A DNA stretch of 52,147 nt from Flavobacterium bizetiae (GCF_902804475.1 NZ_CADCSU010000061.1:1-52147), one strand, 5' to 3'; shown: positions 24,911-33,180, counted from the stretch's first letter. The notes: generated by a model not told the origin, from the sequence alone. Program-made: numbers and translations.

Positions 24911-26863
24911 TTAAAACTTCCAGATTCCGTAAAATTGAAAGTAGTTGAAATTCTGTTCAAAATTCATCACATATCTTGCGCCCAAACTTGGTCCGATTCT
25001 CGCGAAACCTAATGTTAAATCGAATAAAAGACCTGTTTTTAAATTGGCAAACGAGTTTTTCTCCGAACTTGATTCGGTTCTGGTATCCATTAAAAACTGA
25101 TCGGTTCCGCCTTCGAAGCTTTCAATTTTTTTGTTTATGGTTTGTTCTGATGAAACATCAAAATTGGCCTGAACTCCGGCGCCAACGCCAATATAATTAT
25201 TAATGTTATATCTGATCAAAACCGGAATTTCCCAGTTTACGCTTTTGTTTTCAGTAGTGGTAGTGGTGCGTTGAAATTGTTTTACACCATTTGGGTTTAC
25301 CACATTTTGATCGACTACTGTTGCAGCATCTTCGTATTTGTTGATCGCGTTTAACCATTCGGCTTGCCAGTAAAAACGATACGATTTAAAAGGCGAAATG
25401 GTCGCGCCAACAAAGTAACTCGTCGATTTTTCGAGATCAGGATATACATTATAACCCGCTTTTGCACCAATCGAAATTCCGGGCAGGAATCTGGTAGTGG
25501 CATAATTGGTAATTATAGGTTCATTTTTATCAAAGATAATTGCGGTACGGCTTCGGGTTTTTACTTTATGAAAATCTTCGGCAAATTTCATAGAGTATTT
25601 TACAAAGCCTTTTGTGCTGTCTTTTTCGTGCACATTTTTTTGCTCACTTCCGGGCAAATAAATGTTTTTGAACGTAAAGAAAATTTGATTTTTCTTGATG
25701 ATCGTATCGAGGCAACTCACGGTAGGAACTTCATCTTTTGGACAAATGGGACATTTTGGGTACATGTCTTCGACCTTAAATGTTTTTTTGTCGAACATAT
25801 CCGGAACATCGGTTTCGAGCCTGATCATTCGCGCGGGACCTTCGCCATTGTTTTGGAAACGTGTTTTAAAGTTTACGCGTTTAAAACGGACTAATCTGTA
25901 ATTCATAAAACTTCCGTTAGATCCCATTTTGTTCGGATCGTGAGAAGTTACGATTTCCATTTCGAGGTTTTTTATTTTGTGATTTTTGTAACTTCGGTTG
26001 GGTACAAAAATACCGCGCATGGTAACGGTTGCGCTGGTATCTTTGATCATTTCGGGAGTGGTTTTAAACGTATAAAATACATTGTGCGTTTCCCCCGGAT
26101 TAGCATCATCAAATTCTAAAACCGAAACGTTATGATAGGTTTTATTAGCTTCTAATAAAGAGGCGTCAAGATCTTCTTCGGTAGTGGTGTTTCTGTATTT
26201 TTTGGTTTTGAAACTATTTTCGGCGGAAGCCAAATATCGATTAGAATCCTCAAGATCGTTTACCGAAGCAACGGTTTTTTCTTTTACTTCGCGTTCGTTC
26301 GCATAAGTCCTGAAATCGACCAATTCGAAATTATTACTCTTAAATTGTTTCTCATTATAAAACAAATAAAGCTTTCCGCTCGAGACATAATTCTCCATAT
26401 TTTGATAACCTACTACGACTACCATTTCCTGATCCGGAATGGGGTCGCAATTTTTCAGGATTGCAAATCCGTTTTGGTCTGCGATTGAGGCTATGTCTTT
26501 ATAATTGGTGTCGGTAATATCGTTTATGGCGACTTTTTTAGGTCGCGTAGCAGGAGGTTTTCCATTGTCGTAATTGTTGGTTACGGCAAGTCTTGTGGTG
26601 TACGTTCCTTTGTTTTTATAGACGTGTTTGGGTTCGGCTTCTTTGCTGTAATGTCCGTCGCCCAATTCCCATAAGTACGAATAACTTGGTTTTGGTGCGC
26701 CGGCAATAGGTATTAATGGCGGCGTTTCGGGTTTGTAGGTAACGGTATTTCCGTTTTGTATAAAAACAATATTGGCTCTACGGGTTATGGTGTCTTTTAC
26801 TTTGGTTTGTCCTATTGAGAGAATAGAAAATAGAATAAAGAAAATAGACGATAGTGGTTTCAT
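24911..26863 (-). CDS. PKD-domain protein with C-terminal outer-membrane barrel
   Basis: 650 residues. Signal peptide MKPLSSIFFILFSILSIGQ. One PKD domain lies near 45-110 with the hallmark WELGDGHYSKEAEPKHVY. Then comes a beta-rich middle (about 130-450) with a Cys cluster (YPKCPICPKDEVPTVSC). The C-terminal region (about 455-650) has glycine/aromatic strands (GISIGAKAGYNVYPDLE, ITEQ-like and TLGFARIGPSLGARYVM) and ends FYGIWKF, consistent with an 8-stranded barrel. Likely surface exposed and outer-membrane anchored. It sits between the lipoprotein and CHAT genes on the same strand. Function unknown. Confidence 0.8.
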   Translation of the reverse strand: MKPLSSIFFILFSILSIGQTKVKDTITRRANIVFIQNGNTVTYKPETPPLIPIAGAPKPSYSYLWELGDGHYSKEAEPKHVYKNKGTYTTRLAVTNNYDNGKPPATRPKKVAINDITDTNYKDIASIADQNGFAILKNCDPIPDQEMVVVVGYQNMENYVSSGKLYLFYNEKQFKSNNFELVDFRTYANEREVKEKTVASVNDLEDSNRYLASAENSFKTKKYRNTTTEEDLDASLLEANKTYHNVSVLEFDDANPGETHNVFYTFKTTPEMIKDTSATVTMRGIFVPNRSYKNHKIKNLEMEIVTSHDPNKMGSNGSFMNYRLVRFKRVNFKTRFQNNGEGPARMIRLETDVPDMFDKKTFKVEDMYPKCPICPKDEVPTVSCLDTIIKKNQIFFTFKNIYLPGSEQKNVHEKDSTKGFVKYSMKFAEDFHKVKTRSRTAIIFDKNEPIITNYATTRFLPGISIGAKAGYNVYPDLEKSTSYFVGATISPFKSYRFYWQAEWLNAINKYEDAATVVDQNVVNPNGVKQFQRTTTTTENKSVNWEIPVLIRYNINNYIGVGAGVQANFDVSSEQTINKKIESFEGGTDQFLMDTRTESSSEKNSFANLKTGLLFDLTLGFARIGPSLGARYVMNFEQNFNYFQFYGIWKF

Positions 26864-26878
26864 AACTTGAGGTTTTTT

Positions 26879-26953
26879 AGCCCTGATAGAAGTGGAAATC
26901 CTTTTGTGCCGGGGTTCGGCATAAAAGATTGCAACGGATAGCAGGATTAGCTT
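26879..26953. repeat. Dispersed CCCTGATAGAAG-type repeat
   Basis: Starts AGCCCTGATAGAAGTGG and ends GGATAGCAGGATTAG with an internal hairpin (AATCCTTTTGTGCC / GGCATAAAAGATT). Such elements are frequent between genes in Flavobacteriaceae. A diverged relative (CCCCGATAGCAGCG ... AATAGCGGG) lies at 43297-43362. Here it stands immediately before the PKD gene. Confidence 0.6.
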
Positions 26954-26995
26954 CTAAAAATAATCAGAATTGAATTTGAAAACTGGATTAAATGT

Positions 26996-27030
26996 AAAAA
27001 AAAGTGATGAGCAAATCACCACTTTTTCTT
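26996..27030 (-). terminator. Terminator after the lipoprotein gene
   Basis: AAAAAGTG and CACTTTTT arms at about 26998-27027 with a 13-base loop, and an A-run on the plus strand that becomes the U-tract for minus-strand transcripts. It ends the 27047-28039 gene, so the PKD gene needs its own promoter. Confidence 0.65.
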
Positions 27031-27046
27031 AAAAGTATTTTGTAAG

Positions 27047-28039
27047 TTACTGAATAGCATTGATTGCGGCTACAAGTTGGGCTTCGGTACCTACAGTTGT
27101 TTCGGCCAAAGTAAAGGTGTAAACATCGTTTGCAGCAACGGTTACCGCTTTGATCGCATAACGCCATTGACCATTAGATTCTGTTGCAAAAATCACATGA
27201 CATTTTAAACCAATCGGGATTTGTCCGTAATGTTCGCTAAATAATCCTGCAGGTGTATAAGTATCTAGTTTTGCCAATGCGTTGTTGCCTTCGCCATCGT
27301 ATGATAAATAAACCGCACTATTGTTGTTGTCGTAACCCGTAGGAGCAGCCACAAGAAGAGTAGTTTTAGGTCTTGGATCGCTATAGAAACGGTCTACGTT
27401 TGTCCAGCCAAAGTTGCCAAAAGTTACGTAATAATTAGCTCCTTCGCCTTGTACGCCACCTTTTCCGCCGCCAGTTCCGTCGGCATTTGGTTTGTTTTCT
27501 TTCCAGGCAAGTTCTCCTTTTTCATCAATTGTGCCATTCCATAAAGTCATGGCATTGTCAAGTCCGTCAGTTAAAGCAGTTGGTACAATTAAATTCATGC
27601 TGCAGGAAGTTTTAAGTTCTACGCCGCCTTGTGTGGCTTTTATGAAAAATTCTCCTCCGGAAATTAGTAAGTTTTTCTTTCCTTCAGCTGTTATACCCAT
27701 TGTAGGTTTGTTGGTGATTAGCATCGTTCCTTTGTCAAAAAGCTCGATGTATTCGATGTCTACAGCTCCGGTTACGGCAACTCCGTTTTTAGTCAAACAA
27801 TCTCCGTTGATGTTTAGTTTTACTCCTTTTGCAGAGGTTATGGTTACAACACCGGTTCCGGCAGTAATAGTAAATTTTTGTGTATTTTTCTTAACTCCTT
27901 GTTCGCTAATGCTCTTAAAAGTGGCTGCGGTTGGTGGTAAAACAAGATTTTCACTGTTGTTGTCATCGCCGTTGTCGCAACTTACGAAAGTGATAATCAA
28001 TAAAAATAAAACTCCTAATTTTTTAAAATTTGTGTTCAT
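27047..28039 (-). CDS. Uncharacterised lipoprotein, candidate ECF-sigma target
   Basis: 330 residues with the lipoprotein signal MNTNFKKLGVLFLLIITFVSC (Cys 21) and an Asp/Asn-rich linker DNGDDNNSE. The mature part is beta-rich and includes segments such as VKLNINGDCLTKNGVAVTGA and GGEFFIKATQGGVELKTSC, ending in an alternating-hydrophobic region (VYTFTLAETTVGTEAQ). It is probably at the outer membrane. I do not recognise a named family. Two tandem copies of the GTAAC-N17-RATATAWC motif lie upstream of it on the same strand. Confidence 0.75.
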   Translation of the reverse strand: MNTNFKKLGVLFLLIITFVSCDNGDDNNSENLVLPPTAATFKSISEQGVKKNTQKFTITAGTGVVTITSAKGVKLNINGDCLTKNGVAVTGAVDIEYIELFDKGTMLITNKPTMGITAEGKKNLLISGGEFFIKATQGGVELKTSCSMNLIVPTALTDGLDNAMTLWNGTIDEKGELAWKENKPNADGTGGGKGGVQGEGANYYVTFGNFGWTNVDRFYSDPRPKTTLLVAAPTGYDNNNSAVYLSYDGEGNNALAKLDTYTPAGLFSEHYGQIPIGLKCHVIFATESNGQWRYAIKAVTVAANDVYTFTLAETTVGTEAQLVAAINAIQ

Positions 28040-28109
28040 GATTTCTAGTTTTTATAAATCTGTTCTGATTGTTTCAGTTGGTTTACAGATTTTGGTTGTT
28101 AATTATATT

Positions 28110-28142
28110 GTTATATTAATTTGGGTTTGATATTGTTACCCC
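28110..28142 (-). promoter_or_regulatory. Candidate ECF-sigma promoter, copy 2
   Basis: The minus strand reads GGGGTAAC (28142-28135), 17 bases, AATATAAC (28117-28110). Expected start about 28103, giving a leader of about 64 bases to the lipoprotein ATG. Same boxes and same spacing as two other sites in the cluster. Confidence 0.7.
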
Positions 28143-28179
28143 TGGTTTCGAAAATTATTTTTTGAACTTGTATTCTGAT

Positions 28180-28212
28180 GTTATATCAACTGGCTTATAA
28201 AATTGTTACCCC
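28180..28212 (-). promoter_or_regulatory. Candidate ECF-sigma promoter, copy 1
   Basis: The minus strand reads GGGGTAAC (28212-28205), 17 bases, GATATAAC (28187-28180). It stands directly after the stop of the small membrane-protein gene and 70 bp upstream of copy 2, so the lipoprotein gene has tandem promoters of one type. Confidence 0.7.
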
Positions 28213-28227
28213 TGTTTTTATTATTGT

Positions 28228-28533
28228 TTAATTTTCTTTTGAAAGGCATTTGTCTTCGAATAAATTTCCGTCTTCGTCTACGGCAACGAGAATGTTTTTT
28301 TTCCGCGAAAGCGTAATACTTAAATAAATCCAGACAAGCGACCAAAGCCCGAATGTGATGCAGGTAAGAAACAAATGAAGAGAATGGTTGATTGCTTTTT
28401 TTTCTTTGGATAAAACCACATAAGGAAGTTTGTCATTATGTTCTGTGATTACAAAGCCATTTCGGGTTTTGGCCGAAATCATTTGGTTAAACTGTTCTAT
28501 GTTTTTTTCGTTTACAAATTGATAGGTTTCCAT
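28228..28533 (-). CDS. Small membrane protein of unknown function
   Basis: 101 residues from ATG 28533 (METYQFVNEKN); in-frame upstream codons run into a dispersed repeat and are rejected. A soluble N-terminal part (about 1-58) precedes a hydrophobic stretch, LHLFLTCITFGLWSLVWIYL, long enough for one helix or a tight hairpin. A short acidic tail (VDEDGNLFEDKC) follows. It is divergent from the ECF sigma gene, with a sigma-type motif 148 bases before its ATG. An accessory or signalling role in the sigma circuit is possible but not shown. Confidence 0.6.
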   Translation of the reverse strand: METYQFVNEKNIEQFNQMISAKTRNGFVITEHNDKLPYVVLSKEKKAINHSLHLFLTCITFGLWSLVWIYLSITLSRKKNILVAVDEDGNLFEDKCLSKEN

Positions 28534-28546
28534 TTCGTTTATTTTT

Positions 28547-28630
28547 TTTGCCACGAATTGCACGAATGAGCACGAATTTTTTAATTAAATAATCTGTGAG
28601 AATCCGTTTGATCCGTTTAATCTGTGGGCT
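28547..28630. repeat. Dispersed GCCACGAATTGCACGAAT repeat
   Basis: Sequence of the form GCCACGAATTGCACGAATGAGC with internal short direct repeats (CACGAAT three times), then AATCCGTTTGATCCG and TTTAATCTGTGG. Related to the element at 13241. It falls in the leader of the small membrane-protein gene. Confidence 0.55.
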
Positions 28631-28680
28631 ATTCTTTACACTTTATATTGAACTTGATTGTCCAGAGACTCTTTTACTAC

Positions 28681-28712
28681 GATATATCAATCAGATATGT
28701 TAATTGTTACCC
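28681..28712 (-). promoter_or_regulatory. Candidate ECF-sigma promoter, copy 3
   Basis: The minus strand reads GGGTAAC (28712-28706), 17 bases, GATATATC (28688-28681). It points to the small membrane-protein gene and lies 58 bases upstream of the sigma gene on the other strand. Boxes and spacing match copies 1 and 2. Confidence 0.65.
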
Positions 28713-28769
28713 TATAATGTGAAATTTATTTACAATTGTTTTTTAAATTAGCTACAAAAAGTTTTTTTT

Positions 28770-29354
28770 ATGGGAAAAGGTAAAATTCATCCTGATCAAA
28801 TGTATATTGAGGGACTTGCGGCAAATGATTCGGCTATTATTGCGACGATTTATAAAAAGTTTGTTCCCAAAGTAGTAATGTTTATTATGAACAATTCCGG
28901 TGATAAAGAACATGCTCAGGATGTGGTGCAGGAAATTATGATTTTACTTTTTAATCAGGCTAAAGCCAATACATTACAGCTTACTTGCCCTTTTGATGCT
29001 TACTTTTTTTTATTGTGTAAAAGAAAATGGCTTAACGAACTCAAAAAAACATCGAACAAAGGGGTAACAATTAACGAAGATGTTTTATCTATGAATGAAT
29101 CTGCAAGAGAGCTAATTGGTCAAACTGAAGAATTTGACGAAAAACAACAGCTTTTTGATACGATGTTTCTAAAATTAGGAGATAAATGTCAGGAGTTATT
29201 AAAACTGAGTTTTACCACTAAAACAATGGAAGAAGTTGCCGAGAAACTTAACGTTACTTACGGTTACGTGCGTAAAAAGAAATCGTTATGTGTGGGCCAA
29301 TTAACGCAGTGGATTCAGGAAGCCAAAAATTTTAAATCGTTAAAAAATAATTAG
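28770..29354 (+). CDS. ECF-type RNA polymerase sigma factor
   Basis: 194 residues. Region 2 at about 20-95 (YKKFVPKVVMFIMNNSGDKEHAQDVVQEIMILLF, YFFLLCKRKWLNEL) and region 4 at about 130-182 (FLKLGDKCQELLKLSF, TMEEVAEKLNVTYGYVRKKKSLC) with the region-4 helix-turn-helix. No region 1 or 3, as in ECF sigmas. It is followed two bases later by a membrane TPR protein that is likely its anti-sigma partner. The repeated GTAAC-N17-RATATAWC motif upstream of the minus-strand neighbours is its probable promoter. Confidence 0.92.
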   Translation: MGKGKIHPDQMYIEGLAANDSAIIATIYKKFVPKVVMFIMNNSGDKEHAQDVVQEIMILLFNQAKANTLQLTCPFDAYFFLLCKRKWLNELKKTSNKGVTINEDVLSMNESARELIGQTEEFDEKQQLFDTMFLKLGDKCQELLKLSFTTKTMEEVAEKLNVTYGYVRKKKSLCVGQLTQWIQEAKNFKSLKNN

Positions 29355-29356
29355 TC

Positions 29357-30079
29357 ATGAACGAAGAACGCTATATATTATTCGATCAATATCTTCAGGG
29401 AGAAATGACTGTTGAAGAAAAAGATAATTTTGAAAAACAATTGTCTGAAGATCATGAATTGTCTTCGGAATTTGAAACTTTCAAAGAAGTACAGTTGCGC
29501 CTGAAAACTAAATTTGAGTTTGAAGATGAAAGAGAAGCGTTTAAGGCAAACTTAACGGAGATTTCAGACAAGCATTTTAATACCAGTAAACCTAAAGTTG
29601 TCCTGATGCGACCTTGGTATTATGCCGCCGCCGCATCTGTTATTATTTTATTCGGACTATTCTTTTTTGATTATAATAATCCGTCTTTTGCCGATTATGA
29701 TAATCCGGAAACAGCTTCGTTTGTAGAAAGAGGAGATACCAATCAAGCATTGATAGGAGCGCAAACGGCTTTTAACGATGGAAAATATGCAGCAGCAATT
29801 CCGCTTTTTGAGGAGATTTTAAAACAAAATAAAACACCTGAAATTCAATATTTTTATGGAGTTGCCTTACTCGAAGAAAGTAAATACCCAAAAGCCGAAA
29901 GTGTTTTTAATGAATTAAAATCAGGAACATCTGCTTATAAAGACAAAGCTACTTGGAGTCTGGCCTTATCTAAACTGAAACAAAAAAAATATACAGAGTG
30001 TAAAGAAATCCTTGAAACCATTTCGCAGGATTACGAAAATTATGACGATGTAGAGAAACTTCTCGATGAGTTGAATTAG
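29357..30079 (+). CDS. Membrane TPR protein, probable anti-sigma factor
   Basis: 240 residues. The N-terminal cytoplasmic helical part, about 1-85 (ILFDQYLQGEMTVEEKDNFE, LSEDHELSSEFETFKEVQ), has the shape of Bacteroidota anti-sigma N-terminal domains without a zinc-finger HxxxCxxC. One membrane helix lies near 88-106 (YYAAAASVIILFGLFFF). The periplasmic TPR region is about 130-240 (ALIGAQTAFNDGKYAAAIPLFEEIL). It is translated two bases after the sigma gene. I infer that it holds the sigma factor at the membrane and senses an envelope signal through the TPRs. Confidence 0.8.
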   Translation: MNEERYILFDQYLQGEMTVEEKDNFEKQLSEDHELSSEFETFKEVQLRLKTKFEFEDEREAFKANLTEISDKHFNTSKPKVVLMRPWYYAAAASVIILFGLFFFDYNNPSFADYDNPETASFVERGDTNQALIGAQTAFNDGKYAAAIPLFEEILKQNKTPEIQYFYGVALLEESKYPKAESVFNELKSGTSAYKDKATWSLALSKLKQKKYTECKEILETISQDYENYDDVEKLLDELN

Positions 30080-30102
30080 AATTAGAAGTTTATAAAATAT
30101 GT

Positions 30103-30139
30103 AAACCTTTGTCAAAGTTTTAAACTTTGACAAAGGTTT
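30103..30139 (+). terminator. Terminator of the sigma/anti-sigma operon
   Basis: Two perfectly complementary 18-base arms (30103-30120 and 30122-30139, AAACCTTTGTCAAAGTTT type) separated by one base and followed by TTTGCTTTT. The same hairpin family recurs at 32237-32273 with the same following bases. Confidence 0.75.
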
Positions 30140-30149
30140 TTGCTTTTCA

Positions 30150-30225
30150 ATAAAGAAAAAAATCCGTTTAAAATCCGTGTTTTTACGAGGTAAATCCGCG
30201 TCATTCGCGTGCTAATAGCTTCAAA
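30150..30225. repeat. Dispersed AATCCGCG-type repeat
   Basis: AT-rich unit AAAAAAATCCG, TTTTTACGAGGTAAATCCGCG and GTCATTCGCGTGC, matching two further copies at 32157-32215 and 32287-32340. Together with the CCTTTGTCAAAG hairpin before it this makes a composite repeat. Otherwise 30226-30346 holds only the leader of the S41 gene. Confidence 0.65.
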
Positions 30226-30346
30226 TTCGTCAAGTTAGATATAATAAAAAAAATGTTTTTACGTGATCCCGTAATCCAATGTGGATTTTTAGTTCTAAAT
30301 TCGGTTTCTTTTATTAAAAAAATTCCAAAAACAAACCAAAACCTAC

Positions 30347-31993
30347 ATGAAAAAAACTACCCTCTTTTTTCTCTTAGTTCTTTCACAAATTACCTTTGGC
30401 CAATCCAAAATTACAGAAAACGAAAAACTTATTGCAACCTGCAAAGTTTGGGGATTCTTAAAATATTACCATCCAAAAGTAGCCAACGGCGAAGTAAAAT
30501 GGGATAATCAACTTCTTGAAGTTTTACCCAAAATAGAAAAAGCACAAAGCAAAGAAGAATTCTCTTTAGTTCTCGAAAACTGGATTGATGATCTTGGTCC
30601 GGTAAGAGAAATCGCTCCAATCATTGTACCTAAAAATGTAGAATATTTTGATAAAAACTTTGATTTAAGCTGGTTTAATAATAAGTTATTTTCGAAAAAG
30701 CTTTCTAAAAAATTAAAATTTATAGAAAACAACAGATTTCAAACCGAGGAAGAAATTGGTCCGGGATATAATCCTCTTAAAAACGGAGATTATTTTAATC
30801 TAAAGTACGACAATAAAAATTCAAAAATAGTATGGACGTTTGCATACTGGAATCTAATAGAATATTTTTTCCCTTATAAATATCTAATGGATCAAAAATG
30901 GGATGTTACTTTAGAAAAAATGCTTCCGTTAGTTCTTGAAACTAAAAATGAAGATGATTTTTATACAGTAGCCAGAAAAATGTCGGCTAAACTTAATGAC
31001 ACTCATGTTGAATTTGCCATATATAAGAATAATCATTTTGAGGAAAACAGAAGATATTTTCCTGCTACCGGCAAGATCATTGATAACAAATTAGTAGTTA
31101 CCGAAATTTTAGGAGATAGTCTGGCTCAGGCCGATAATATAAAAGTAGGCGATGCAATTACGAAAATAAATGACAAAACAATAGAAGCGCTTGTTGCAGA
31201 ATACAGGGATTTATTTTCTGCTTCTAATGAACCTGCTCTTTTAAACAAAGTTGTTAGAAAAATTCTAAACGGATATTCAGACAATGTGAATGTTGAATTT
31301 TTTAAAGATGGAAAATACACAACAAAAGCAATGACATGGTTTAACTACCATGATTCTCACAGAAATGAATTTAAAAAAGGAGCAAAGAAAAAGAAGAAAG
31401 AAAAATTTAAACTTCTGGAAAATAATATTGGCTATGTCGATATGGGTGTAATAAAAGATACGCATATTCCTGACATGATCGAAGCCTTAAAATCTACCAA
31501 AGCTATTGTTTTTGATATGAGGAATTATCCAAACGGCACTTATGAGCAGATTGCTAAATTCTTGAACGCCCATGAAGAAACTTTTGTAATTTATACCTAT
31601 CCTGACTTTAGTTATCCGGGAAGATTTAAATGGACAGAAGGAACAAAATGTGGTTCTGAAAACAAGGATTATTACAAAGGAAAAATAATAATGTTGCTTA
31701 ATGAAGAATCGATGAGCCAGGCAGAATGGACAGCTATGTGTTTTCAAACTGCTGGTAACACGACAATTATAGGAAGTCAGACCGCAGGAGCAGATGGAAA
31801 TGTAATAGAATTAGATTTTAAACCATTTCATACCCGATATTCCGGAATTGGAGTGTATTATCCTAATAAGCGCGAAACCCAAAGAATCGGAATCGTTCCT
31901 AACATTGAAGTAAAACCAACCATAAAAGGTATTCAGGAAGGAAGAGACGAAGTTTTAGAAAGAGCAATTTTGTTTATAGAAGGAGGAGTTTAG
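30347..31993 (+). CDS. S41-family peptidase (tail-specific protease-like), exported
   Basis: 548 residues with signal peptide MKKTTLFFLLVLSQITFGQ. Order: N-terminal helical domain (KVWGFLKYYHP near 30), PDZ-like segment near 245-310 (ADNIKVGDAITKINDKTIE), then the S41 core (NIGYVDMGVIKDTHIPDMIEA, KAIVFDMRNYPNG). The catalytic serine is S457 in EESMSQAEW. The conserved GADGNVIELDF loop follows. Likely periplasmic or outer-membrane facing. It reads alone, bounded on both sides by repeat-rich spacers. Confidence 0.9.
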   Translation: MKKTTLFFLLVLSQITFGQSKITENEKLIATCKVWGFLKYYHPKVANGEVKWDNQLLEVLPKIEKAQSKEEFSLVLENWIDDLGPVREIAPIIVPKNVEYFDKNFDLSWFNNKLFSKKLSKKLKFIENNRFQTEEEIGPGYNPLKNGDYFNLKYDNKNSKIVWTFAYWNLIEYFFPYKYLMDQKWDVTLEKMLPLVLETKNEDDFYTVARKMSAKLNDTHVEFAIYKNNHFEENRRYFPATGKIIDNKLVVTEILGDSLAQADNIKVGDAITKINDKTIEALVAEYRDLFSASNEPALLNKVVRKILNGYSDNVNVEFFKDGKYTTKAMTWFNYHDSHRNEFKKGAKKKKKEKFKLLENNIGYVDMGVIKDTHIPDMIEALKSTKAIVFDMRNYPNGTYEQIAKFLNAHEETFVIYTYPDFSYPGRFKWTEGTKCGSENKDYYKGKIIMLLNEESMSQAEWTAMCFQTAGNTTIIGSQTAGADGNVIELDFKPFHTRYSGIGVYYPNKRETQRIGIVPNIEVKPTIKGIQEGRDEVLERAILFIEGGV

Positions 31994-32072
31994 TTTTAAA
32001 TTGCTCGATAGATTGATGCTGAATAAAGTCAGAAAATAACACAAGTAATTCCGTAAAGTTTTTGCGCATAGT

Positions 32073-32340
32073 AAACCCGACAGGTTTTTAAAACCTGTTG
32101 GGTTTCGTTGTGTAATGTATTGGTTGTTTATTTATGATGCTATTTTATGCAATGAAAAAAAATCCGCGCCAATCCGCGTTTTTACGAAGTAAATCCGTGT
32201 CATCCGCGTGCCATTAATTTCGCTCAAGTTTAATATAAACCTTTGTCAAAACTAAAATCTTTGACAAAGGTTTTTGCTTTTCAATAAATAAAAAAATCCG
32301 CGCTTTAACGCAGTGAATCCGCGTCATCCGCGTGCCATAA
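32073..32340. repeat. Repeat-filled spacer between the S41 and tatD genes
   Basis: This 400-base gap has no gene. It holds a hairpin terminator at 32073-32105 (AAACCCGACAGG / CCTGTTGGGTTT), a repeat copy at 32157-32215 (AATCCGCGCCAATCCGCG, TTTTTACG, ATCCGCGTGCC), a CCTTTGTCAAA hairpin at 32237-32273, and another repeat copy at 32287-32340. Hairpin plus AATCCGCG unit is the same composite as at 30103-30225, so the pair was copied together. Confidence 0.7.
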
Positions 32341-32348
32341 CATTCCAA

Positions 32349-32380
32349 TTGGGAAAGTTTTTAATATTGTCGTAATTTTG
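32349..32380 (+). promoter_or_regulatory. Promoter of tatD
   Basis: TTG at 32349-32351, a 21-base spacer, and the perfect -7 box TAATTTTG at 32373-32380. Start expected near 32387, 14 bases before the TTG start codon of tatD. Confidence 0.65.
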
Positions 32381-32400
32381 AACCATTAAAAATTATACAA

Positions 32401-33180
32401 TTGAATTCAACACCCATAATTACCGATACACACACACACTTATATTCTGAAGAATTTGATCAGGATCGCGACGAAATGATGCAAAGAGCTATAAACGCCG
32501 GAGTAACACGCTTTTTTATTCCTGCTATCGATGCCGCTGCAACGCAATCTATGTACGATCTGGAGCAAAATTATCCTGATTATGTATTTCTGATGATGGG
32601 TTTGCATCCCACTTACGTTAAAGATAATTACGAAGATGAGTTAAAACACGTAGAAACCGAACTGGCAAAAAGAAAGTTCTATGCCGTTGGTGAAATCGGG
32701 ATCGATTTGTATTGGGATAAAACACATTTAAAAGAACAACAAATCGCTTTTAAGAGACAAATTCAGTTAGCTAAACAATATAAATTACCCATTGTAATTC
32801 ATTGCCGTGAAGCTTTTGATGAGATTTTTGAAGTCCTCGAACAAGAGAAATCAGATGATTTGTTCGGAATTTTTCATTGTTTTTCAGGAACACACGAACA
32901 AGCACTTCAGGCGATATCTTACAATATGAAGTTGGGAATTGGAGGAGTAGTGACATTTAAAAACGGAAAAATCGATCAGTTTTTAAACGAAATCGATTTA
33001 AAACATATTGTTTTGGAGACAGATTCTCCCTATTTAGCCCCAATTCCGTACCGCGGAAAACGCAATGAAAGTAGTTATTTAGTAAATGTTATTAGCAAGC
33101 TGGCCGATGTGTATAACGTTTCTGAAGAGACAATTGCAACTGTAACAACTCAGAATTCTAAGGACGTTTTTGGGATTTAA
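32401..33180 (+). CDS. tatD: TatD-family metal-dependent deoxyribonuclease
   Basis: 259 residues from a TTG codon; no ATG is available before the essential N-terminal motif. The metal ligands of the TatD barrel are present: DTHTHL at 9-14, the glutamate in GEIGIDLYWD, the histidines in IVIHCREAF and IFHCFSGT, and the aspartate in ETDSPYLAP. TatD enzymes are cytoplasmic 3'-5' nucleases linked to DNA repair and RNA turnover. The promoter just upstream leaves only a short leader, which supports the TTG start. It begins a run with the acyltransferase and asparaginase. Confidence 0.92.
   Translation: MNSTPIITDTHTHLYSEEFDQDRDEMMQRAINAGVTRFFIPAIDAAATQSMYDLEQNYPDYVFLMMGLHPTYVKDNYEDELKHVETELAKRKFYAVGEIGIDLYWDKTHLKEQQIAFKRQIQLAKQYKLPIVIHCREAFDEIFEVLEQEKSDDLFGIFHCFSGTHEQALQAISYNMKLGIGGVVTFKNGKIDQFLNEIDLKHIVLETDSPYLAPIPYRGKRNESSYLVNVISKLADVYNVSEETIATVTTQNSKDVFGI

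Noticed and set aside
25364..25894. Long plus-strand reading frame opposite the PKD-barrel gene
   Set aside because: Antisense to a well-supported gene with signal peptide and PKD domain; composition is that of a shadow frame.
29062..29076. GGGGTAACAATTAAC on the plus strand inside the ECF sigma gene, like the -35 box of the block
   Set aside because: At 17 bases downstream the sequence is TATCTATG, not RATATAWC, and it encodes ordinary sigma residues; taken as chance or a half match.
30253..30507. 84-codon plus-strand frame overlapping the S41 start
   Set aside because: Out of frame with the S41 gene and without domain features.
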